DNA of 64,000 nucleotides from PLanc-01 sp035342095 (GTDB lineage Bacteria > Planctomycetota > Phycisphaerae > Sedimentisphaerales > Anaerobacaceae). How positions within the stretch are numbered: the first letter of the stretch is position 1; every line of letters begins with the position of its first letter. The position numbers were made by a program, and so were the translations under genes. Below are positions 31,053-40,140 of this stretch, in pieces. The stretch covers positions 1 to 64,000 of the forward strand of contig DAOQWL010000024.1 in the NCBI GenBank assembly GCA_035342095.1, written 5' to 3'. The notes below the pieces were generated by a model, which had not been told where the DNA came from, searched no databases, and saw only the letters and a program-made list of their open reading frames with translations.

Positions 31053-33680
31053 ATGTGTAGAAAGTTGGTTTGTCTGGTTCCTTTTGTTCTTCTGCTGGGA
31101 CTTGCGAGCATGGTTTCCGCGGAGATTCCCAGGGATCCGAATCTGGTCATCTACTACTCCTATGAAGACATCGGCGTGATGGTCCCCGACGAATCGGGCA
31201 GGGGACACCACGGCACCGTGTGTGGGGACGTCTCGTCGGTCCCCAGCGGGATCAAATGGTATCTGGCCGGCAAGTTCCTGGGCGAGTGGGGGCCGACCGG
31301 CTACAGTTATCTCGATCTGGACAGCCCGAATTATGCTGCGGAGGACATTCCCAGGTCTGCCATCACGCTCTCCGCCTGGGTGCAGTGCACCAAGACCGGT
31401 AAGGATCACGCCATTCTCAGTTGCAGGGGGTCCGACAACACCTGGGTCGTTCACCCTCAGATCAACGACAACGGCACCTTCCGATGGCTGCTCCGTGCTC
31501 CCGGCTCCGTCACCATCTTCAATCTGAACGGCGTTGGGACGCACGGCTGGGATGAATGGCTCCACTATGCCGGCACCTACGATAGCAAGACCGGCAAGGG
31601 CATTCTCTACATCAATGGCGATGTGTGCTCCCAGATCGACGTCACCAAGGGGCAGGTCATCGCCGACTGGGGGACGGGGGCTCGCGTCGGGTACAACATC
31701 GACAACGCCAGACCGTTCACCGGCATGATGGACGACATGTATCTGTTCACGCGGGCGCTGTCCCAGGATGAGGTGAAGGTCCTGCTCGCCTCGGAGGGTC
31801 TGCTGACGGAAAAGGCCTCCCATCCCAACCCGAGAAACGGTGCGGAACTGGCCGTGACCGAAACCACCCTCCAGTGGTTGCCGGGCGCCTACGCAGTCTC
31901 CAACGACGTGTACTTCGCCGACAACTTCGAGGATGTCAACAGCGGCGCCGCCGGCGCGTTCAAGGGCAACCAGACCGACGCGGAATTCTCGCTCAGCGAT
32001 CTTGTCTGGGGCAAGACCTACTACTGGCGAATCGACAGCGTGAACGCCGACGAACCCAACAGTCCGTGGAAGGGCGACATCTGGAGCTTTCTGCTTGTCC
32101 CCTCGACCGCCTGGCAGCCCACCCCTGCCGACGGCGCGATATGGATCGACGTCAACCATGATCTCAGTTGGCGTGCCGGACGCGGCGCGATCATGCACCA
32201 TGTCTACTTCGGCGACAGTTTCGACGACGTGAACAGCGCCACAGGGGCCGATCCGCAACTGGAGACGACTTTCGACGCCGGCACCCTCGAGTGCGAGAAG
32301 ACTTACTTCTGGAGAGTCGACGAGTTCGACAGCGCCCAAGTCCTGCACAAGGGCGCCGTCTGGAGCTTCACGACCCGGCGGGCAGACAGCGGCCTGCGCG
32401 GAGAGTACTACAAGGATAAGGAGCTGGGCACGCTGGTCCTGTCTCGCGTAGATCCGCAGATCAACTTCAACTGGGACGCCAACTCGCCCGATCCGCTGGT
32501 TCCGGCCGACAACTTCTCCGTCCGATGGTCCGGCGAGTTCGAGGTTCCGTTCACCTCGTCCTGGACCTTCACCGCCAACTGCGACGACTGCGTCCGTCTG
32601 TGGGTGAACGACGTGTTGCTGTTCGACAAGTGGGGACAGCAGTCCGGCGTCGAGTGGGTCGGGACCCTGAACCTCGTCCAGGGACAGAGGTACAACTTGG
32701 TTCTGGAGTACTACGAAAACACCGGCAACGCGCGTGCGATCCTGTACTGGAGCACTTCCCCCTCGCGGATTCCGTATCAGCCCAAGCAGCCCATCCCGCA
32801 GGGGGCGTTCTCCCTGCCGGTGAAGGCCAGGAGTCCGAAGCCGGCCAACGGCGCCACAGGGGTGTCGCTGACCTCGACTCTCACTTGGTCCGCCGGCGAG
32901 GCGGCTGTCTCGCACGACGTCTACTTCGGCGCCGACGCGGACGCTGTGAAAGGCGCCAACACCAGTTCGCCGGAGTACCAGGGCAACGTTGCTCTCGGAG
33001 CCGAGAGCTTCGACCCCGGCGGGATCGAGTGGGGCGCCACCTACTACTGGCGCGTCGATGAGATCGAAGCCGACGGCACGATCCGCACGGGCGCCGTCTG
33101 GAGCTTCACAGGGGCCGACTTCCTCATCGTGGACGACTTCGAAGCATACGACGACGACGAAACCGGTGGTACGGCCATCTTCCAGACCTGGGTGGACGGT
33201 CTGACGAATAACACCACGTCGTATGTCGGCTATGCGAGCTCCATCAACGGCACGTTCGGGGAGACCGTTATCGTTCACGGCGGCGCCCAGTCAATGCCGC
33301 TGAACTACGACAACGCCCGTACGCCGTACTACGCCCAGGCCGACCGGGTTTGGAGCAAACCGCAGGACTGGACGATTCACGGCATCGACACGCTGTCCCT
33401 CTACCTCCGCGGCGCCGCGACGAATGGGGCTGCGCCTCTGTATGTCGCGATTGAGGACAGCAACGGCAAGCTCGGCACCGTCGTGTACTCCGGTCCCGCA
33501 TTCATCCAGACGGAGACCTGGATTCAGTGGAAGATCCCGCTTAGCCAGTTCACCTCCGCCGGCGTGGATGCCGTTCGCATCAAGAAGATGCACATTGGCC
33601 TGGGCAGCGCGAGCAGCCCGGCTCAGGGCGGCGCCGGCACGCTCTATGTCGACGACATCTGGGTGATCAAGGGTCAATGA
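31053..33680 (+). CDS. Large secreted LamG-PA14 surface protein
   Basis: An 875-aa exported protein with a signal peptide (VCLVPFVLLLGLASMVSA). Domains in order: a LamG/concanavalin-like domain (about 25-250, with 'ITLSAWVQCTKTGKDHAIL' and 'FTGMMDDMYLFTRALSQDEV'); two Ig/Fn3-like modules ending 'TYYWRIDSVNADEP' and 'TYFWRVDEFDSAQ'; a PA14 domain (about 448-590, 'GLRGEYYKDKELG' to 'ARAILYWSTSP'); another Ig-like module ending 'TYYWRVDEIEADGT'; and a carbohydrate-binding-like domain starting 'FLIVDDFEAYDDDE' and ending 'LYVDDIWVIKGQ'. GGAGG precedes the ATG. PA14 and LamG domains bind glycans, so a polysaccharide-binding surface role is likely. No catalytic domain is visible. Confidence 0.85.
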   Translation: MCRKLVCLVPFVLLLGLASMVSAEIPRDPNLVIYYSYEDIGVMVPDESGRGHHGTVCGDVSSVPSGIKWYLAGKFLGEWGPTGYSYLDLDSPNYAAEDIPRSAITLSAWVQCTKTGKDHAILSCRGSDNTWVVHPQINDNGTFRWLLRAPGSVTIFNLNGVGTHGWDEWLHYAGTYDSKTGKGILYINGDVCSQIDVTKGQVIADWGTGARVGYNIDNARPFTGMMDDMYLFTRALSQDEVKVLLASEGLLTEKASHPNPRNGAELAVTETTLQWLPGAYAVSNDVYFADNFEDVNSGAAGAFKGNQTDAEFSLSDLVWGKTYYWRIDSVNADEPNSPWKGDIWSFLLVPSTAWQPTPADGAIWIDVNHDLSWRAGRGAIMHHVYFGDSFDDVNSATGADPQLETTFDAGTLECEKTYFWRVDEFDSAQVLHKGAVWSFTTRRADSGLRGEYYKDKELGTLVLSRVDPQINFNWDANSPDPLVPADNFSVRWSGEFEVPFTSSWTFTANCDDCVRLWVNDVLLFDKWGQQSGVEWVGTLNLVQGQRYNLVLEYYENTGNARAILYWSTSPSRIPYQPKQPIPQGAFSLPVKARSPKPANGATGVSLTSTLTWSAGEAAVSHDVYFGADADAVKGANTSSPEYQGNVALGAESFDPGGIEWGATYYWRVDEIEADGTIRTGAVWSFTGADFLIVDDFEAYDDDETGGTAIFQTWVDGLTNNTTSYVGYASSINGTFGETVIVHGGAQSMPLNYDNARTPYYAQADRVWSKPQDWTIHGIDTLSLYLRGAATNGAAPLYVAIEDSNGKLGTVVYSGPAFIQTETWIQWKIPLSQFTSAGVDAVRIKKMHIGLGSASSPAQGGAGTLYVDDIWVIKGQ

Positions 33681-34064
33681 CGGATTCGCATCGAGCCCGG
33701 TCCTCGCCGAGCTCCATACGAAGCAAAGGAAAAGGGCTGTGGACACGACGTTCACAGCCCTTTCATTTCTTGGGCGTACTTCGGGAACTCTTGGAGACTT
33801 CGTCCCCATACCCCTGAGATTGTACGCTTTGCGCCAATAGCATCGCAGGGGAGCGGCACGACATCACCGTTCGGTGGTCTCGGGCTTGGGGGATCGGCGC
33901 CGGCGTGCCCGGATCAGGAAGTACGCGAAAACCGGATGAGCCTCATTTGTCATCCTGCGCTTCGCCGTCGGTATGTCGGTATCCCTCCGCGACCTTGACA
34001 GATGCAACAATGATTGCGCAGTCCGCAAGGACCTCTCAAGGCCGACTGTCGCCTGGTTTGCCGC
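33681..34064. other. Intergenic region with terminator
   Basis: Apart from the terminator at 33731-33770 nothing is visible in this 384-bp stretch; it contains no protein-like frame. Confidence 0.5.
33731..33770 (+). terminator. Intrinsic terminator after the LamG-PA14 gene
   Basis: An 11-bp perfect stem, AAAGGGCTGTG (33731-33741)/CACAGCCCTTT (33753-33763), followed by CATTTCTT; its A-rich left side may let it work in both directions. Confidence 0.85.
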
Positions 34065-34268
34065 CTACCGTCTGGAGATTCCCGTGGCGCTCATTTCTGC
34101 CGTGTCCGCACGCCGGCAGTGGGGACACCGGTAGTGACCTTTGGCGACGAGGACCTCGTGCTCTCGCCAGCCTACCACCTCATACCCGTATGGACGCACG
34201 TGATCCAAGGGGAACAATTGATGGGGGTGTCCGCCGAGCGTCTTGTCGTGCATTTGCCGCTCATCCAT
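34065..34268 (-). CDS. Small zinc-ribbon-like protein
   Basis: A 67-aa protein (MDERQMHDKTLGGHPHQLF...) with a single CPHC motif in 'GHYRCPHCRRADT' and several His residues upstream (H7, H14, H16, H23, H37) that could complete a zinc site. The reading frame is credible because GGAGGA lies at the right distance before the ATG and a near-consensus promoter is found at 34316-34344. The basic C terminus (TGISRR) would suit nucleic-acid contact. It stands alone between two gene-poor stretches. No family was recognised; the role may be regulatory, but this is open. Confidence 0.55.
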   Translation of the reverse strand: MDERQMHDKTLGGHPHQLFPLDHVRPYGYEVVGWREHEVLVAKGHYRCPHCRRADTAEMSATGISRR

Positions 34269-34315
34269 GATCGGTCCTCCATATGCACACGTGCAATGGT
34301 GATTAGAACGGCGGC

Positions 34316-34344
34316 ATTGTAGACCGCGTATTCCGGCGTGTCAA
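34316..34344 (-). promoter_or_regulatory. Near-consensus promoter of the zinc-ribbon gene
   Basis: TTGACA and TACAAT on the minus strand with a 17-bp spacer, 48 bp before the ATG. Confidence 0.8.
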
Positions 34345-34404
34345 CCTTTTTTTTGTCCGGATGCGGGAAAATCGGTCCGGGACGTCGGTTGCCCCCCTGA
34401 ACTG

Positions 34405-35925
34405 TCATTCCGTGGCGACAAACTCGATGATCGAGATCACGGCGTTGGAGCCTTCCCGGGCGTTGTGCGCCTCGATGAGGAGCCTGCCTGCGGCGTTGTC
34501 CTGGGGCGCAATGGGGCATTCGAGCCAGCGGCCCTCCTGGAAGTCCTGGATCAGGCCGAGCGGCTTGCCGGCCACACGGATGGTTTGCCGACGGCCGCCC
34601 TCGAAGTTGTCTGGATCGACCACGTAGACGCGAAGGGTGCCCGTCGCGCCTTGCGGCGTGGTCAGCTCGATTCGCAGTTCCTTGTTGTCCGCGCGGCAAT
34701 GGTAGACTGGCAGGCTCCAGCCGTCCCAGGCGTAGCCCGATTTGGATTCCGCTGCGAAGCCGGGCTCGGCGTGGATCACTTCCCGTTCGGGCCGGCCGCA
34801 CAGCATGAGGAATCGCACGTGGCGTTTCTGCAGGTCTTCCATCGTGGGCAGTTGCTCCTTGTCCGGCCAGAAGGCGACCTCCGGGGCGGGAACCCGTTCG
34901 ACCGCCGGGGGCATCGCCGGCAGGGGCGCGTGCGGCTCCTGCTGGTACCAGTACACGACGCTGGAGAGCTGGAGCTGGCTGCCGGGCTTGCTGAACTCCC
35001 GCCGGAACATGGGGTCCTCGTTCACTCCGAAGCCGATGGCGACGCGCAGCGACTTGTCGAAGGAGATCGCGTCGCCCGTGAAGAAGCGATAGCCCATCGC
35101 GCCCTTGAAGAAGGGGAACCAGCCGGTCAGCGGGAACAGGCTCTCGGTGGGCGGGAAGCCCCAACTGAAGCCGAAGGAGTCCTCGAGCCCCTGGAACTCG
35201 ATGGAGGGGCTCGCTTCGCCGTCGATGAAGAACTTCTCGTTGCCGTCGACGGGGTATCCGCCCCGGCCGGGCCTGCGGATCGTTACGTTCCAGCCGACGA
35301 ACTTGCCGGCGCCCTTGGCGTCGAGGGCGAGGTAGTCGCGAGCCCCCAGGAGCAGGCACTCCTGCCGCCAGTGGGCATGGAAATACCCCGAATCGTCCCC
35401 AATGGCGTCGGCGGTTCGGTACATGACGTAGCTGTAGCAGGGCATTATGCTCCACAGCTTGTCTCCCGGCTCGACCGGGCCGTCATAGACCAGCTCGATC
35501 CTCGCGGAGGTCCGGAACGGCATGGGGAAGTAGGCGTTGAAGCCGCGGCGCTTGTTGACGAGGGCGGTGTTGACCTCCTCTCGCAGACCTGCGGGGTCGC
35601 AGAAGAAATCCACGAGCGGGCAATCGACGCTGGGTGCGGTCTCGCCGTCCCAGTAGGCCTTCAGGAGCACGTCGCGATCCAGCTTGAGCGCCTGCGGCAT
35701 GGCGAAGTGGATCATCGTGATGGTGGCCGGCCCCTGGATCTCGGCGACGGTTACTTGCTTCGATGTGTTGAACCTCGCGCCCAGAGGGTTCTCGATCCAC
35801 AGGGCATTCTGCGCCGCCGTCCGCCCAGGCGTCAGTTCCGGCAGGCACGAAAGCCCGTCATCAGAACTGGCCACTCGCCCCAATAGCAGGACCAGGGCCA
35901 CGAAGTGCGACACTTCCAGAATCAT
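34405..35925 (-). CDS. DUF2961/GH172 family secreted protein
   Basis: A 506-aa protein with a short signal peptide (ILEVSHFVALVLLLGRVAS). The body matches DUF2961, now glycoside hydrolase family GH172: 'GPATITMIHFAMPQ', 'LLKAYWDGETAPSVDCPLVDFFC', 'GFNAYFPMPFRTSARIELVYDG', 'FHAHWRQE' and the late 'AIGFGVNEDPMF'. Characterised members act on D-arabinofuranosyl or fructofuranosyl linkages in clustered oligomers. The C-terminal 110 residues form an extra beta domain. No other carbohydrate enzymes lie beside it. The nucleophile cannot be assigned by eye with confidence. The start gives a good signal peptide. Confidence 0.82.
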   Translation of the reverse strand: MILEVSHFVALVLLLGRVASSDDGLSCLPELTPGRTAAQNALWIENPLGARFNTSKQVTVAEIQGPATITMIHFAMPQALKLDRDVLLKAYWDGETAPSVDCPLVDFFCDPAGLREEVNTALVNKRRGFNAYFPMPFRTSARIELVYDGPVEPGDKLWSIMPCYSYVMYRTADAIGDDSGYFHAHWRQECLLLGARDYLALDAKGAGKFVGWNVTIRRPGRGGYPVDGNEKFFIDGEASPSIEFQGLEDSFGFSWGFPPTESLFPLTGWFPFFKGAMGYRFFTGDAISFDKSLRVAIGFGVNEDPMFRREFSKPGSQLQLSSVVYWYQQEPHAPLPAMPPAVERVPAPEVAFWPDKEQLPTMEDLQKRHVRFLMLCGRPEREVIHAEPGFAAESKSGYAWDGWSLPVYHCRADNKELRIELTTPQGATGTLRVYVVDPDNFEGGRRQTIRVAGKPLGLIQDFQEGRWLECPIAPQDNAAGRLLIEAHNAREGSNAVISIIEFVATE

Positions 35926-36012
35926 GGGTGAGGTCCCCCGTCAGTTTCTCCAGCCAAAATGAGCTTTCGCAAGCCTCGTCACCATGGAACACGGAGAATG
36001 CAAAACAGACAG

Positions 36013-36741
36013 TCATCTTTCTTCTCTGTCGAACGCTCGGCGCAGCACGCGTTTCACGAACGTCGGCATGGCTTCATTTGCCGCCCTTGCTGCATCGGCT
36101 GCTGCCTTGAAGTCGTCCACCTCTACTCCTTCCCAGACCACGTCCAGTCTCCGCATGTGCCTTCCTGCCATGTGTTCGTAATTCTCGGGGCTTGCCCAAT
36201 AGCAGGTCGAACAAATGGCGGGATCCTTCTTCTCGATCCAATTCGTGCAGTGTTCGCAGGACCAGGACTTCGCGCGGTTGCAGGAGCCGCAAAGAGGCAT
36301 GTACTCTCCGGGTTTGGGATGCTCCGGCTCGCCATCGACCTCATAAGGGACCCGGTGGTCCAACTGGAGGTAACGAGACTGATAGCTCGTGAGACAGATG
36401 GCGCATCTGGATTTGTGCCCATCACAGACCTGTTCATGGAACTCCTTTGAAAGGGTCCTTCTACCCTCGAGTCTGTCGTGACGGATCTCTCCAACGTTGC
36501 CAAAGCGGTATCCGGCTATCTTCCGTCCCGTGCTGTTCTTCGTCCAGAACATCTCGAGTGGCAAGCCTTGCTCGCGGACGTCCCGGATGGCACGAGGCGG
36601 ATGCTTGTAGCCGTAGTTCTCCAGGTCTTCTGTGGTGATGCTGCCATGTTCCAGGATGTGATCCACGACAATGCGGGATCGCTTTCCCGTAATTGTCCTG
36701 GCCTTCTTCAGAATCGCGTTCGAGAACTTTGGCTTGCTCAT
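36013..36741 (-). CDS. Type II restriction endonuclease of the HNH type
   Basis: A 242-aa protein. The N-terminal ~60 residues look like a winged helix ('RIVVDHILEHGSITTEDLEN'). The centre holds a zinc-supported HNH nuclease: C113-x2-C116, the catalytic DHR (128-130), and C151-x2-C154 followed by N155. A second pair of Cys pairs (C162/C165 and C177/C180) makes a further zinc finger. The start overlaps the stop of the adenine methyltransferase gene by four bases (ATGA), the usual sign of a restriction-modification pair. Recognition sequence cannot be deduced. The lower GC of this locus compared with its surroundings suggests transfer. Confidence 0.82.
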   Translation of the reverse strand: MSKPKFSNAILKKARTITGKRSRIVVDHILEHGSITTEDLENYGYKHPPRAIRDVREQGLPLEMFWTKNSTGRKIAGYRFGNVGEIRHDRLEGRRTLSKEFHEQVCDGHKSRCAICLTSYQSRYLQLDHRVPYEVDGEPEHPKPGEYMPLCGSCNRAKSWSCEHCTNWIEKKDPAICSTCYWASPENYEHMAGRHMRRLDVVWEGVEVDDFKAAADAARAANEAMPTFVKRVLRRAFDREER

Positions 36742-37655
36742 GTATCTGCAAAGAGAGGAAGCATTGGTTCCTCCTTCAGGCTGTGGGGCACTCCACCGAG
36801 CCGGGATACGAGGACCGGCGAGAGATAAAGAGACTCTACGGTGGTATCCTTTCTTCCCAACAATGTTGCCTGAGTAGAGCGGCCCGCGTGCAACTCCACA
36901 TGAGCGAGACTCAAGTGTGGTGGCAGCCTCTTCCCATGTACCTTTCCTCCGGTTCGTCCATCGTAACTGACGATGAATGCTACTCGTCGATCGTTGAGAT
37001 CCTTCAGCGACTGTACAAAGGAGTCGAAGTCGACACTTCCACAGTACCTGTGGTCTCGAGTGTCGCATACCCCCTGGTATGGCGGGTCCATGTACACCAC
37101 ATCTTCCGGCGTAGCAGCAGCCAGTGTTGCCCGATAATCCTCGCATGCCATACGCACTCGGCCACGCAACAATGCCGAAGCGTGTACGAGGTTACGGCGC
37201 ATGGTGGGAGGGCGCATTCCGAGTCTTCGATTGTCAGGGCTGTTGTTGAACTTCCCCTCTCCATTGTAACGAACCGCGGCTTTGACACACCTCGCCAGGA
37301 GGTAGAGGAAAAGATGTGGCTCATTCGATTCATTGAAACGATCCCGGATGCGGTCGTAGTATTCTCGTTCCTGGCTTGCCTGCTCCCGCCAAAGCGACTC
37401 GTACTGGTCCGCCAACTCCTCCGGTTTGTTGACGATCTTCTTCCAGAGCATCATCAGGGGTTCATGGATATCATTGAGGTAGAATCGTTGTGCCCGGCCA
37501 AGCTGGGCGGCGGCCAGGGTGACGGCCCCAGACCCCCCAAACGGTTCGACAAGCCTCTTCGTCTGCGCCGGGATACAAGCAACAATCTGCCCTGCAAGCT
37601 GCCGCTTGCTCCCTTGGTAGGGAAATGGGTGAGGCACACCTCGTACGGCACTCAT
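36738..37655 (-). CDS. D12-class N6-adenine DNA methyltransferase
   Basis: A 305-aa methyltransferase of the Dam/D12 (alpha) class. The N terminus 'PFPYQGSKRQLAGQI' and the SAM-binding motif I 'RLVEPFGGSGAV' (35-45) precede the catalytic DPPY (190-193), giving the alpha order. The C-terminal part contains 'FIVSYDGRTGG', typical for the class. It would protect the host from the HNH endonuclease encoded immediately downstream. AGGAGA precedes the ATG and a near-consensus promoter lies at 37691-37719, so methyltransferase and endonuclease are transcribed together with the methylase first. Confidence 0.9.
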   Translation of the reverse strand: MSAVRGVPHPFPYQGSKRQLAGQIVACIPAQTKRLVEPFGGSGAVTLAAAQLGRAQRFYLNDIHEPLMMLWKKIVNKPEELADQYESLWREQASQEREYYDRIRDRFNESNEPHLFLYLLARCVKAAVRYNGEGKFNNSPDNRRLGMRPPTMRRNLVHASALLRGRVRMACEDYRATLAAATPEDVVYMDPPYQGVCDTRDHRYCGSVDFDSFVQSLKDLNDRRVAFIVSYDGRTGGKVHGKRLPPHLSLAHVELHAGRSTQATLLGRKDTTVESLYLSPVLVSRLGGVPHSLKEEPMLPLFADT

Positions 37656-37690
37656 AGTTGCACTATCTCCTGTTCGTGTCTGTACATAGC

Positions 37691-37719
37691 ATTGTCTCTA
37701 ACCGGCGCCAATGTGTCAA
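37691..37719 (-). promoter_or_regulatory. Promoter of the HNH restriction-modification operon
   Basis: TTGACA and GACAAT on the minus strand with a 17-bp spacer, 36 bp before the methylase ATG. Confidence 0.7.
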
Positions 37720-37819
37720 GGGGATTGGACATGTGGGTCGAGTCCCTGTCCTGCGGTGTCCTCTACCGTGCGGTGCCGGTTCCGCGTGTCTCCCCACGTG
37801 ATGATTTGAGTCGTGCAAC

Positions 37820-38944
37820 TTACGGCTGCGGGTCGGCGACCATTTCGGGGCCGTACTTGGCCTCGGCCTCCCGGCGGATCTGAGCCATGATGATGGGGAA
37901 GTGCTCCGCGGGGAAGATCCGCTTGCCCTTCTTGTCCGGGTAGACGATGCGCAGGACCCGGTTTTTCTCCCACTCTCGCGGCTGGATCTCGACGTGGGCG
38001 GAAAAGCCATAGCGGGACAGGGCGTCCAGCGTGGGCGACGGATAGGAAATCGGTCTGGCGCTCTCGCAGCCCGCCAGGTTCGGCAGCAGCGTCGGCGTGA
38101 TGTACCCGTCGTCCAAACCGATATCGAAGTTCCGTCTCCGCAGATCGACGAACATCGAGACCCGGCCCTTGTACCAGTCGCCGTAGACGGATTCGCTCGC
38201 CTGCTTCGAGACCTTGGCGGGCAGGACGCCGAGGGTCTTCATCTGGTCGTCGAGGACGATCTTCAGGGCTTGGTCGTACGAGTGCTCGCTGTCGCGGAGG
38301 GCTCGGGCCGCCAGAATGGTGCCCAGCAGGTTCGAGTAGGAGTCCTCCCAACTGAATGCGGAGGCATACTCCGTGGGCAGGCCGATGCACTGGAACCCGT
38401 ACCAAGTGATGATCTCGTGCCAGGTGACCATCGTGAAGGCCAGGTACGGACCCATCGCCAGCGCCACCTCCCTTGCGATCCGCCGGCGTTCCTCCTGCGG
38501 GAGGCTCCGCCAGTTCTCGGGATAGGACAGGACCACGTGGTTCTTCGACCGGTCCACGAGCAGCTTGTAGGAGAAGGTCTTGTCGCCTCGCAGGATGTGC
38601 CGGTAGCTCTCGCCCGCCAGGTAGGCGGTCCAGTCGGCCGCGATGCGAACGTGCATGATGTCCACGTGTCCCGCCCGGCACGTGCAGGCGATGCCGTTCT
38701 TCTCGGAGAGGCGCCAGTAGTATCCGTGGTTGCCGAGCTTCGGGCTGGCCCAGGGGGTCCCGAGGATCGAGGTGGGATAGGCGCCGTAGCGGATTCGCGG
38801 CGCGAAGTTCAGCCCATGGAGAACCAGTTCATCCGCGGGAACTGCCAGTCCTTTGTCGGGGATGATCCGGCACCCGGTCCCTGCCAGTGCCAACAGCAGG
38901 AGTCCGGCAAGCGGTAGTCGAAGGGAAGCTCGGCGTTTTCTCAT
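37820..38944 (-). CDS. DUF4056 family lipoprotein (copy 1)
   Basis: A 374-aa protein with a lipoprotein signal (LRLPLAGLLLLALAGTGC). The body matches DUF4056: 'HVDIMHVRIAADWTAYLA', 'MGPYLAFTMVTWHEIITWYGF' (a HE pair within a conserved helix), 'YASAFSWEDSYSNLLGT', 'LDDGYITPTLLPN' and 'WEKNRVLRIVYPD'. The conserved His and Glu in TWHEI, with a second Glu in 'SWEDSYS', could form a metal centre, but no activity is known. It is a close paralogue of the next gene upstream, and the pair is likely co-transcribed from the promoter at 40270-40298. AAGGA precedes the ATG at 38944. Confidence 0.78.
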   Translation of the reverse strand: MRKRRASLRLPLAGLLLLALAGTGCRIIPDKGLAVPADELVLHGLNFAPRIRYGAYPTSILGTPWASPKLGNHGYYWRLSEKNGIACTCRAGHVDIMHVRIAADWTAYLAGESYRHILRGDKTFSYKLLVDRSKNHVVLSYPENWRSLPQEERRRIAREVALAMGPYLAFTMVTWHEIITWYGFQCIGLPTEYASAFSWEDSYSNLLGTILAARALRDSEHSYDQALKIVLDDQMKTLGVLPAKVSKQASESVYGDWYKGRVSMFVDLRRRNFDIGLDDGYITPTLLPNLAGCESARPISYPSPTLDALSRYGFSAHVEIQPREWEKNRVLRIVYPDKKGKRIFPAEHFPIIMAQIRREAEAKYGPEMVADPQP

Positions 38945-38982
38945 TCCTTGTGCCTTCGTTGCCCGTAGCCCACGGGGCGATG

Positions 38983-40140
38983 TTACCTGTCTGTCCGTAC
39001 GTATCTTGCCTCGGGCCACGGGACGTCGGGCTCGTACTGGGGGCCGTACTTCGCGGCCGCCTCCCGCTGGATGTGATCCATGATGATGGCCAGATGGACT
39101 GTCGGGTCGATTCGCTTTTGGCGCTTGTCCCCAAACGCGGCCCGCAGGATCTTGTCCTTTTCCCACTCGCGAGGCTCGATTCCAATTGTCACTGTGAACC
39201 CGTAGTCGCTCAGGGCATCGAGGGTCGGGACCGGATAGGATTGCGGTTGCGCCTGGGGACACGACGACGCGTTGGGCACGAGAGTCGGAGTGACATACCC
39301 GTCGTCCAGGCCGACGTCGAAGTTGCGCTTCTTCATGTCGAACAGCAGGACGCACGTCCCGGTGTACCACTGACCCTTCATAGCCCGGCTGGCCCGGTAG
39401 GCCTCGCGGGCCGTCGGCACGATGCCGAGAGCGGCCATCTCCTCGTCCAGGGCGAGGGTCATCGCCTGATCGTACGAGTGTTTCGTGTCCTGAAGGGCCC
39501 GCAGGGCGATCCTCGTGCCCAACAGGTTCGAGTAGGAGTCCTCCCAACTGAACGCGGAATCGTACTCGACGGGCAGGAGCGTACACTTGTAGCCATACCA
39601 CGTCGTGACCTCGTGCCAGGTCGTCATCGTGAAGGCCAGGTACGGGCCGAGGGCCAGCGCCATCTTCTCGGCGATCGCGGAACGATCCTGTGCGGACAGG
39701 AAATCCCAACCGCGCGGGTAGGTGATTTCCACGTGCGTCCGCGAGCGGTCCACCGGCATCTTGCAGGAGAACCGCGGGGCTTTCTTCATGAGGTGCCGGT
39801 AACTGTCGGCCGCCAGGTAGGCGGTCCAGTCCGCGGCGTTGCGGAGGTGGACGAGGTCGATGTGCCCGCCGCGACAGGTGTAGACGATTCCGTTCTTCTC
39901 CAGGAGCGGCCAATGATAGCTGTGAGACCCGAGATTGCGGCCGAGGAAGGTCATTCCCGGGATCGCGGCCGCATAGCAGCCGAACCGCGTTCGCGGCGGT
40001 ACGTCAAGCCCCCGGGTGACCAGCCGACCGGCCGGTTCTGACGGGGTGCGCTCGGGCAACATACCGCACCCGGCTGCCGCGAATACCAGCGACGCCAGAA
40101 CCAGAAGATGCCCTTGCCACAATGTGTTGCTTGCCTTCAT
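38983..40140 (-). CDS. DUF4056 family lipoprotein (copy 2)
   Basis: A 385-aa lipoprotein (LLVLASLVFAAAGC signal) sharing order and motifs with the preceding paralogue: 'HIDLVHLRNAADWTAYLA', 'LGPYLAFTMTTWHEVTTWYG', 'YDSAFSWEDSYSNLLGT' and 'GLDDGYVTPTLVPN'. Thus the TWHE and SWED segments are retained in both copies, supporting a functional importance. The copies have diverged most in the N-terminal 60 residues and at the C terminus. It is first in the pair; the gap to copy 1 is 38 bp. Function is not known; cell-envelope location is inferred from the lipobox. Confidence 0.78.
   Translation of the reverse strand: MKASNTLWQGHLLVLASLVFAAAGCGMLPERTPSEPAGRLVTRGLDVPPRTRFGCYAAAIPGMTFLGRNLGSHSYHWPLLEKNGIVYTCRGGHIDLVHLRNAADWTAYLAADSYRHLMKKAPRFSCKMPVDRSRTHVEITYPRGWDFLSAQDRSAIAEKMALALGPYLAFTMTTWHEVTTWYGYKCTLLPVEYDSAFSWEDSYSNLLGTRIALRALQDTKHSYDQAMTLALDEEMAALGIVPTAREAYRASRAMKGQWYTGTCVLLFDMKKRNFDVGLDDGYVTPTLVPNASSCPQAQPQSYPVPTLDALSDYGFTVTIGIEPREWEKDKILRAAFGDKRQKRIDPTVHLAIIMDHIQREAAAKYGPQYEPDVPWPEARYVRTDR

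Noticed and set aside
30978..33278. 766-codon frame opposite the LamG-PA14 gene
   Set aside because: It is the antisense image of a well-supported gene in GC-rich DNA, with Arg/Asp/Gly-biased composition.
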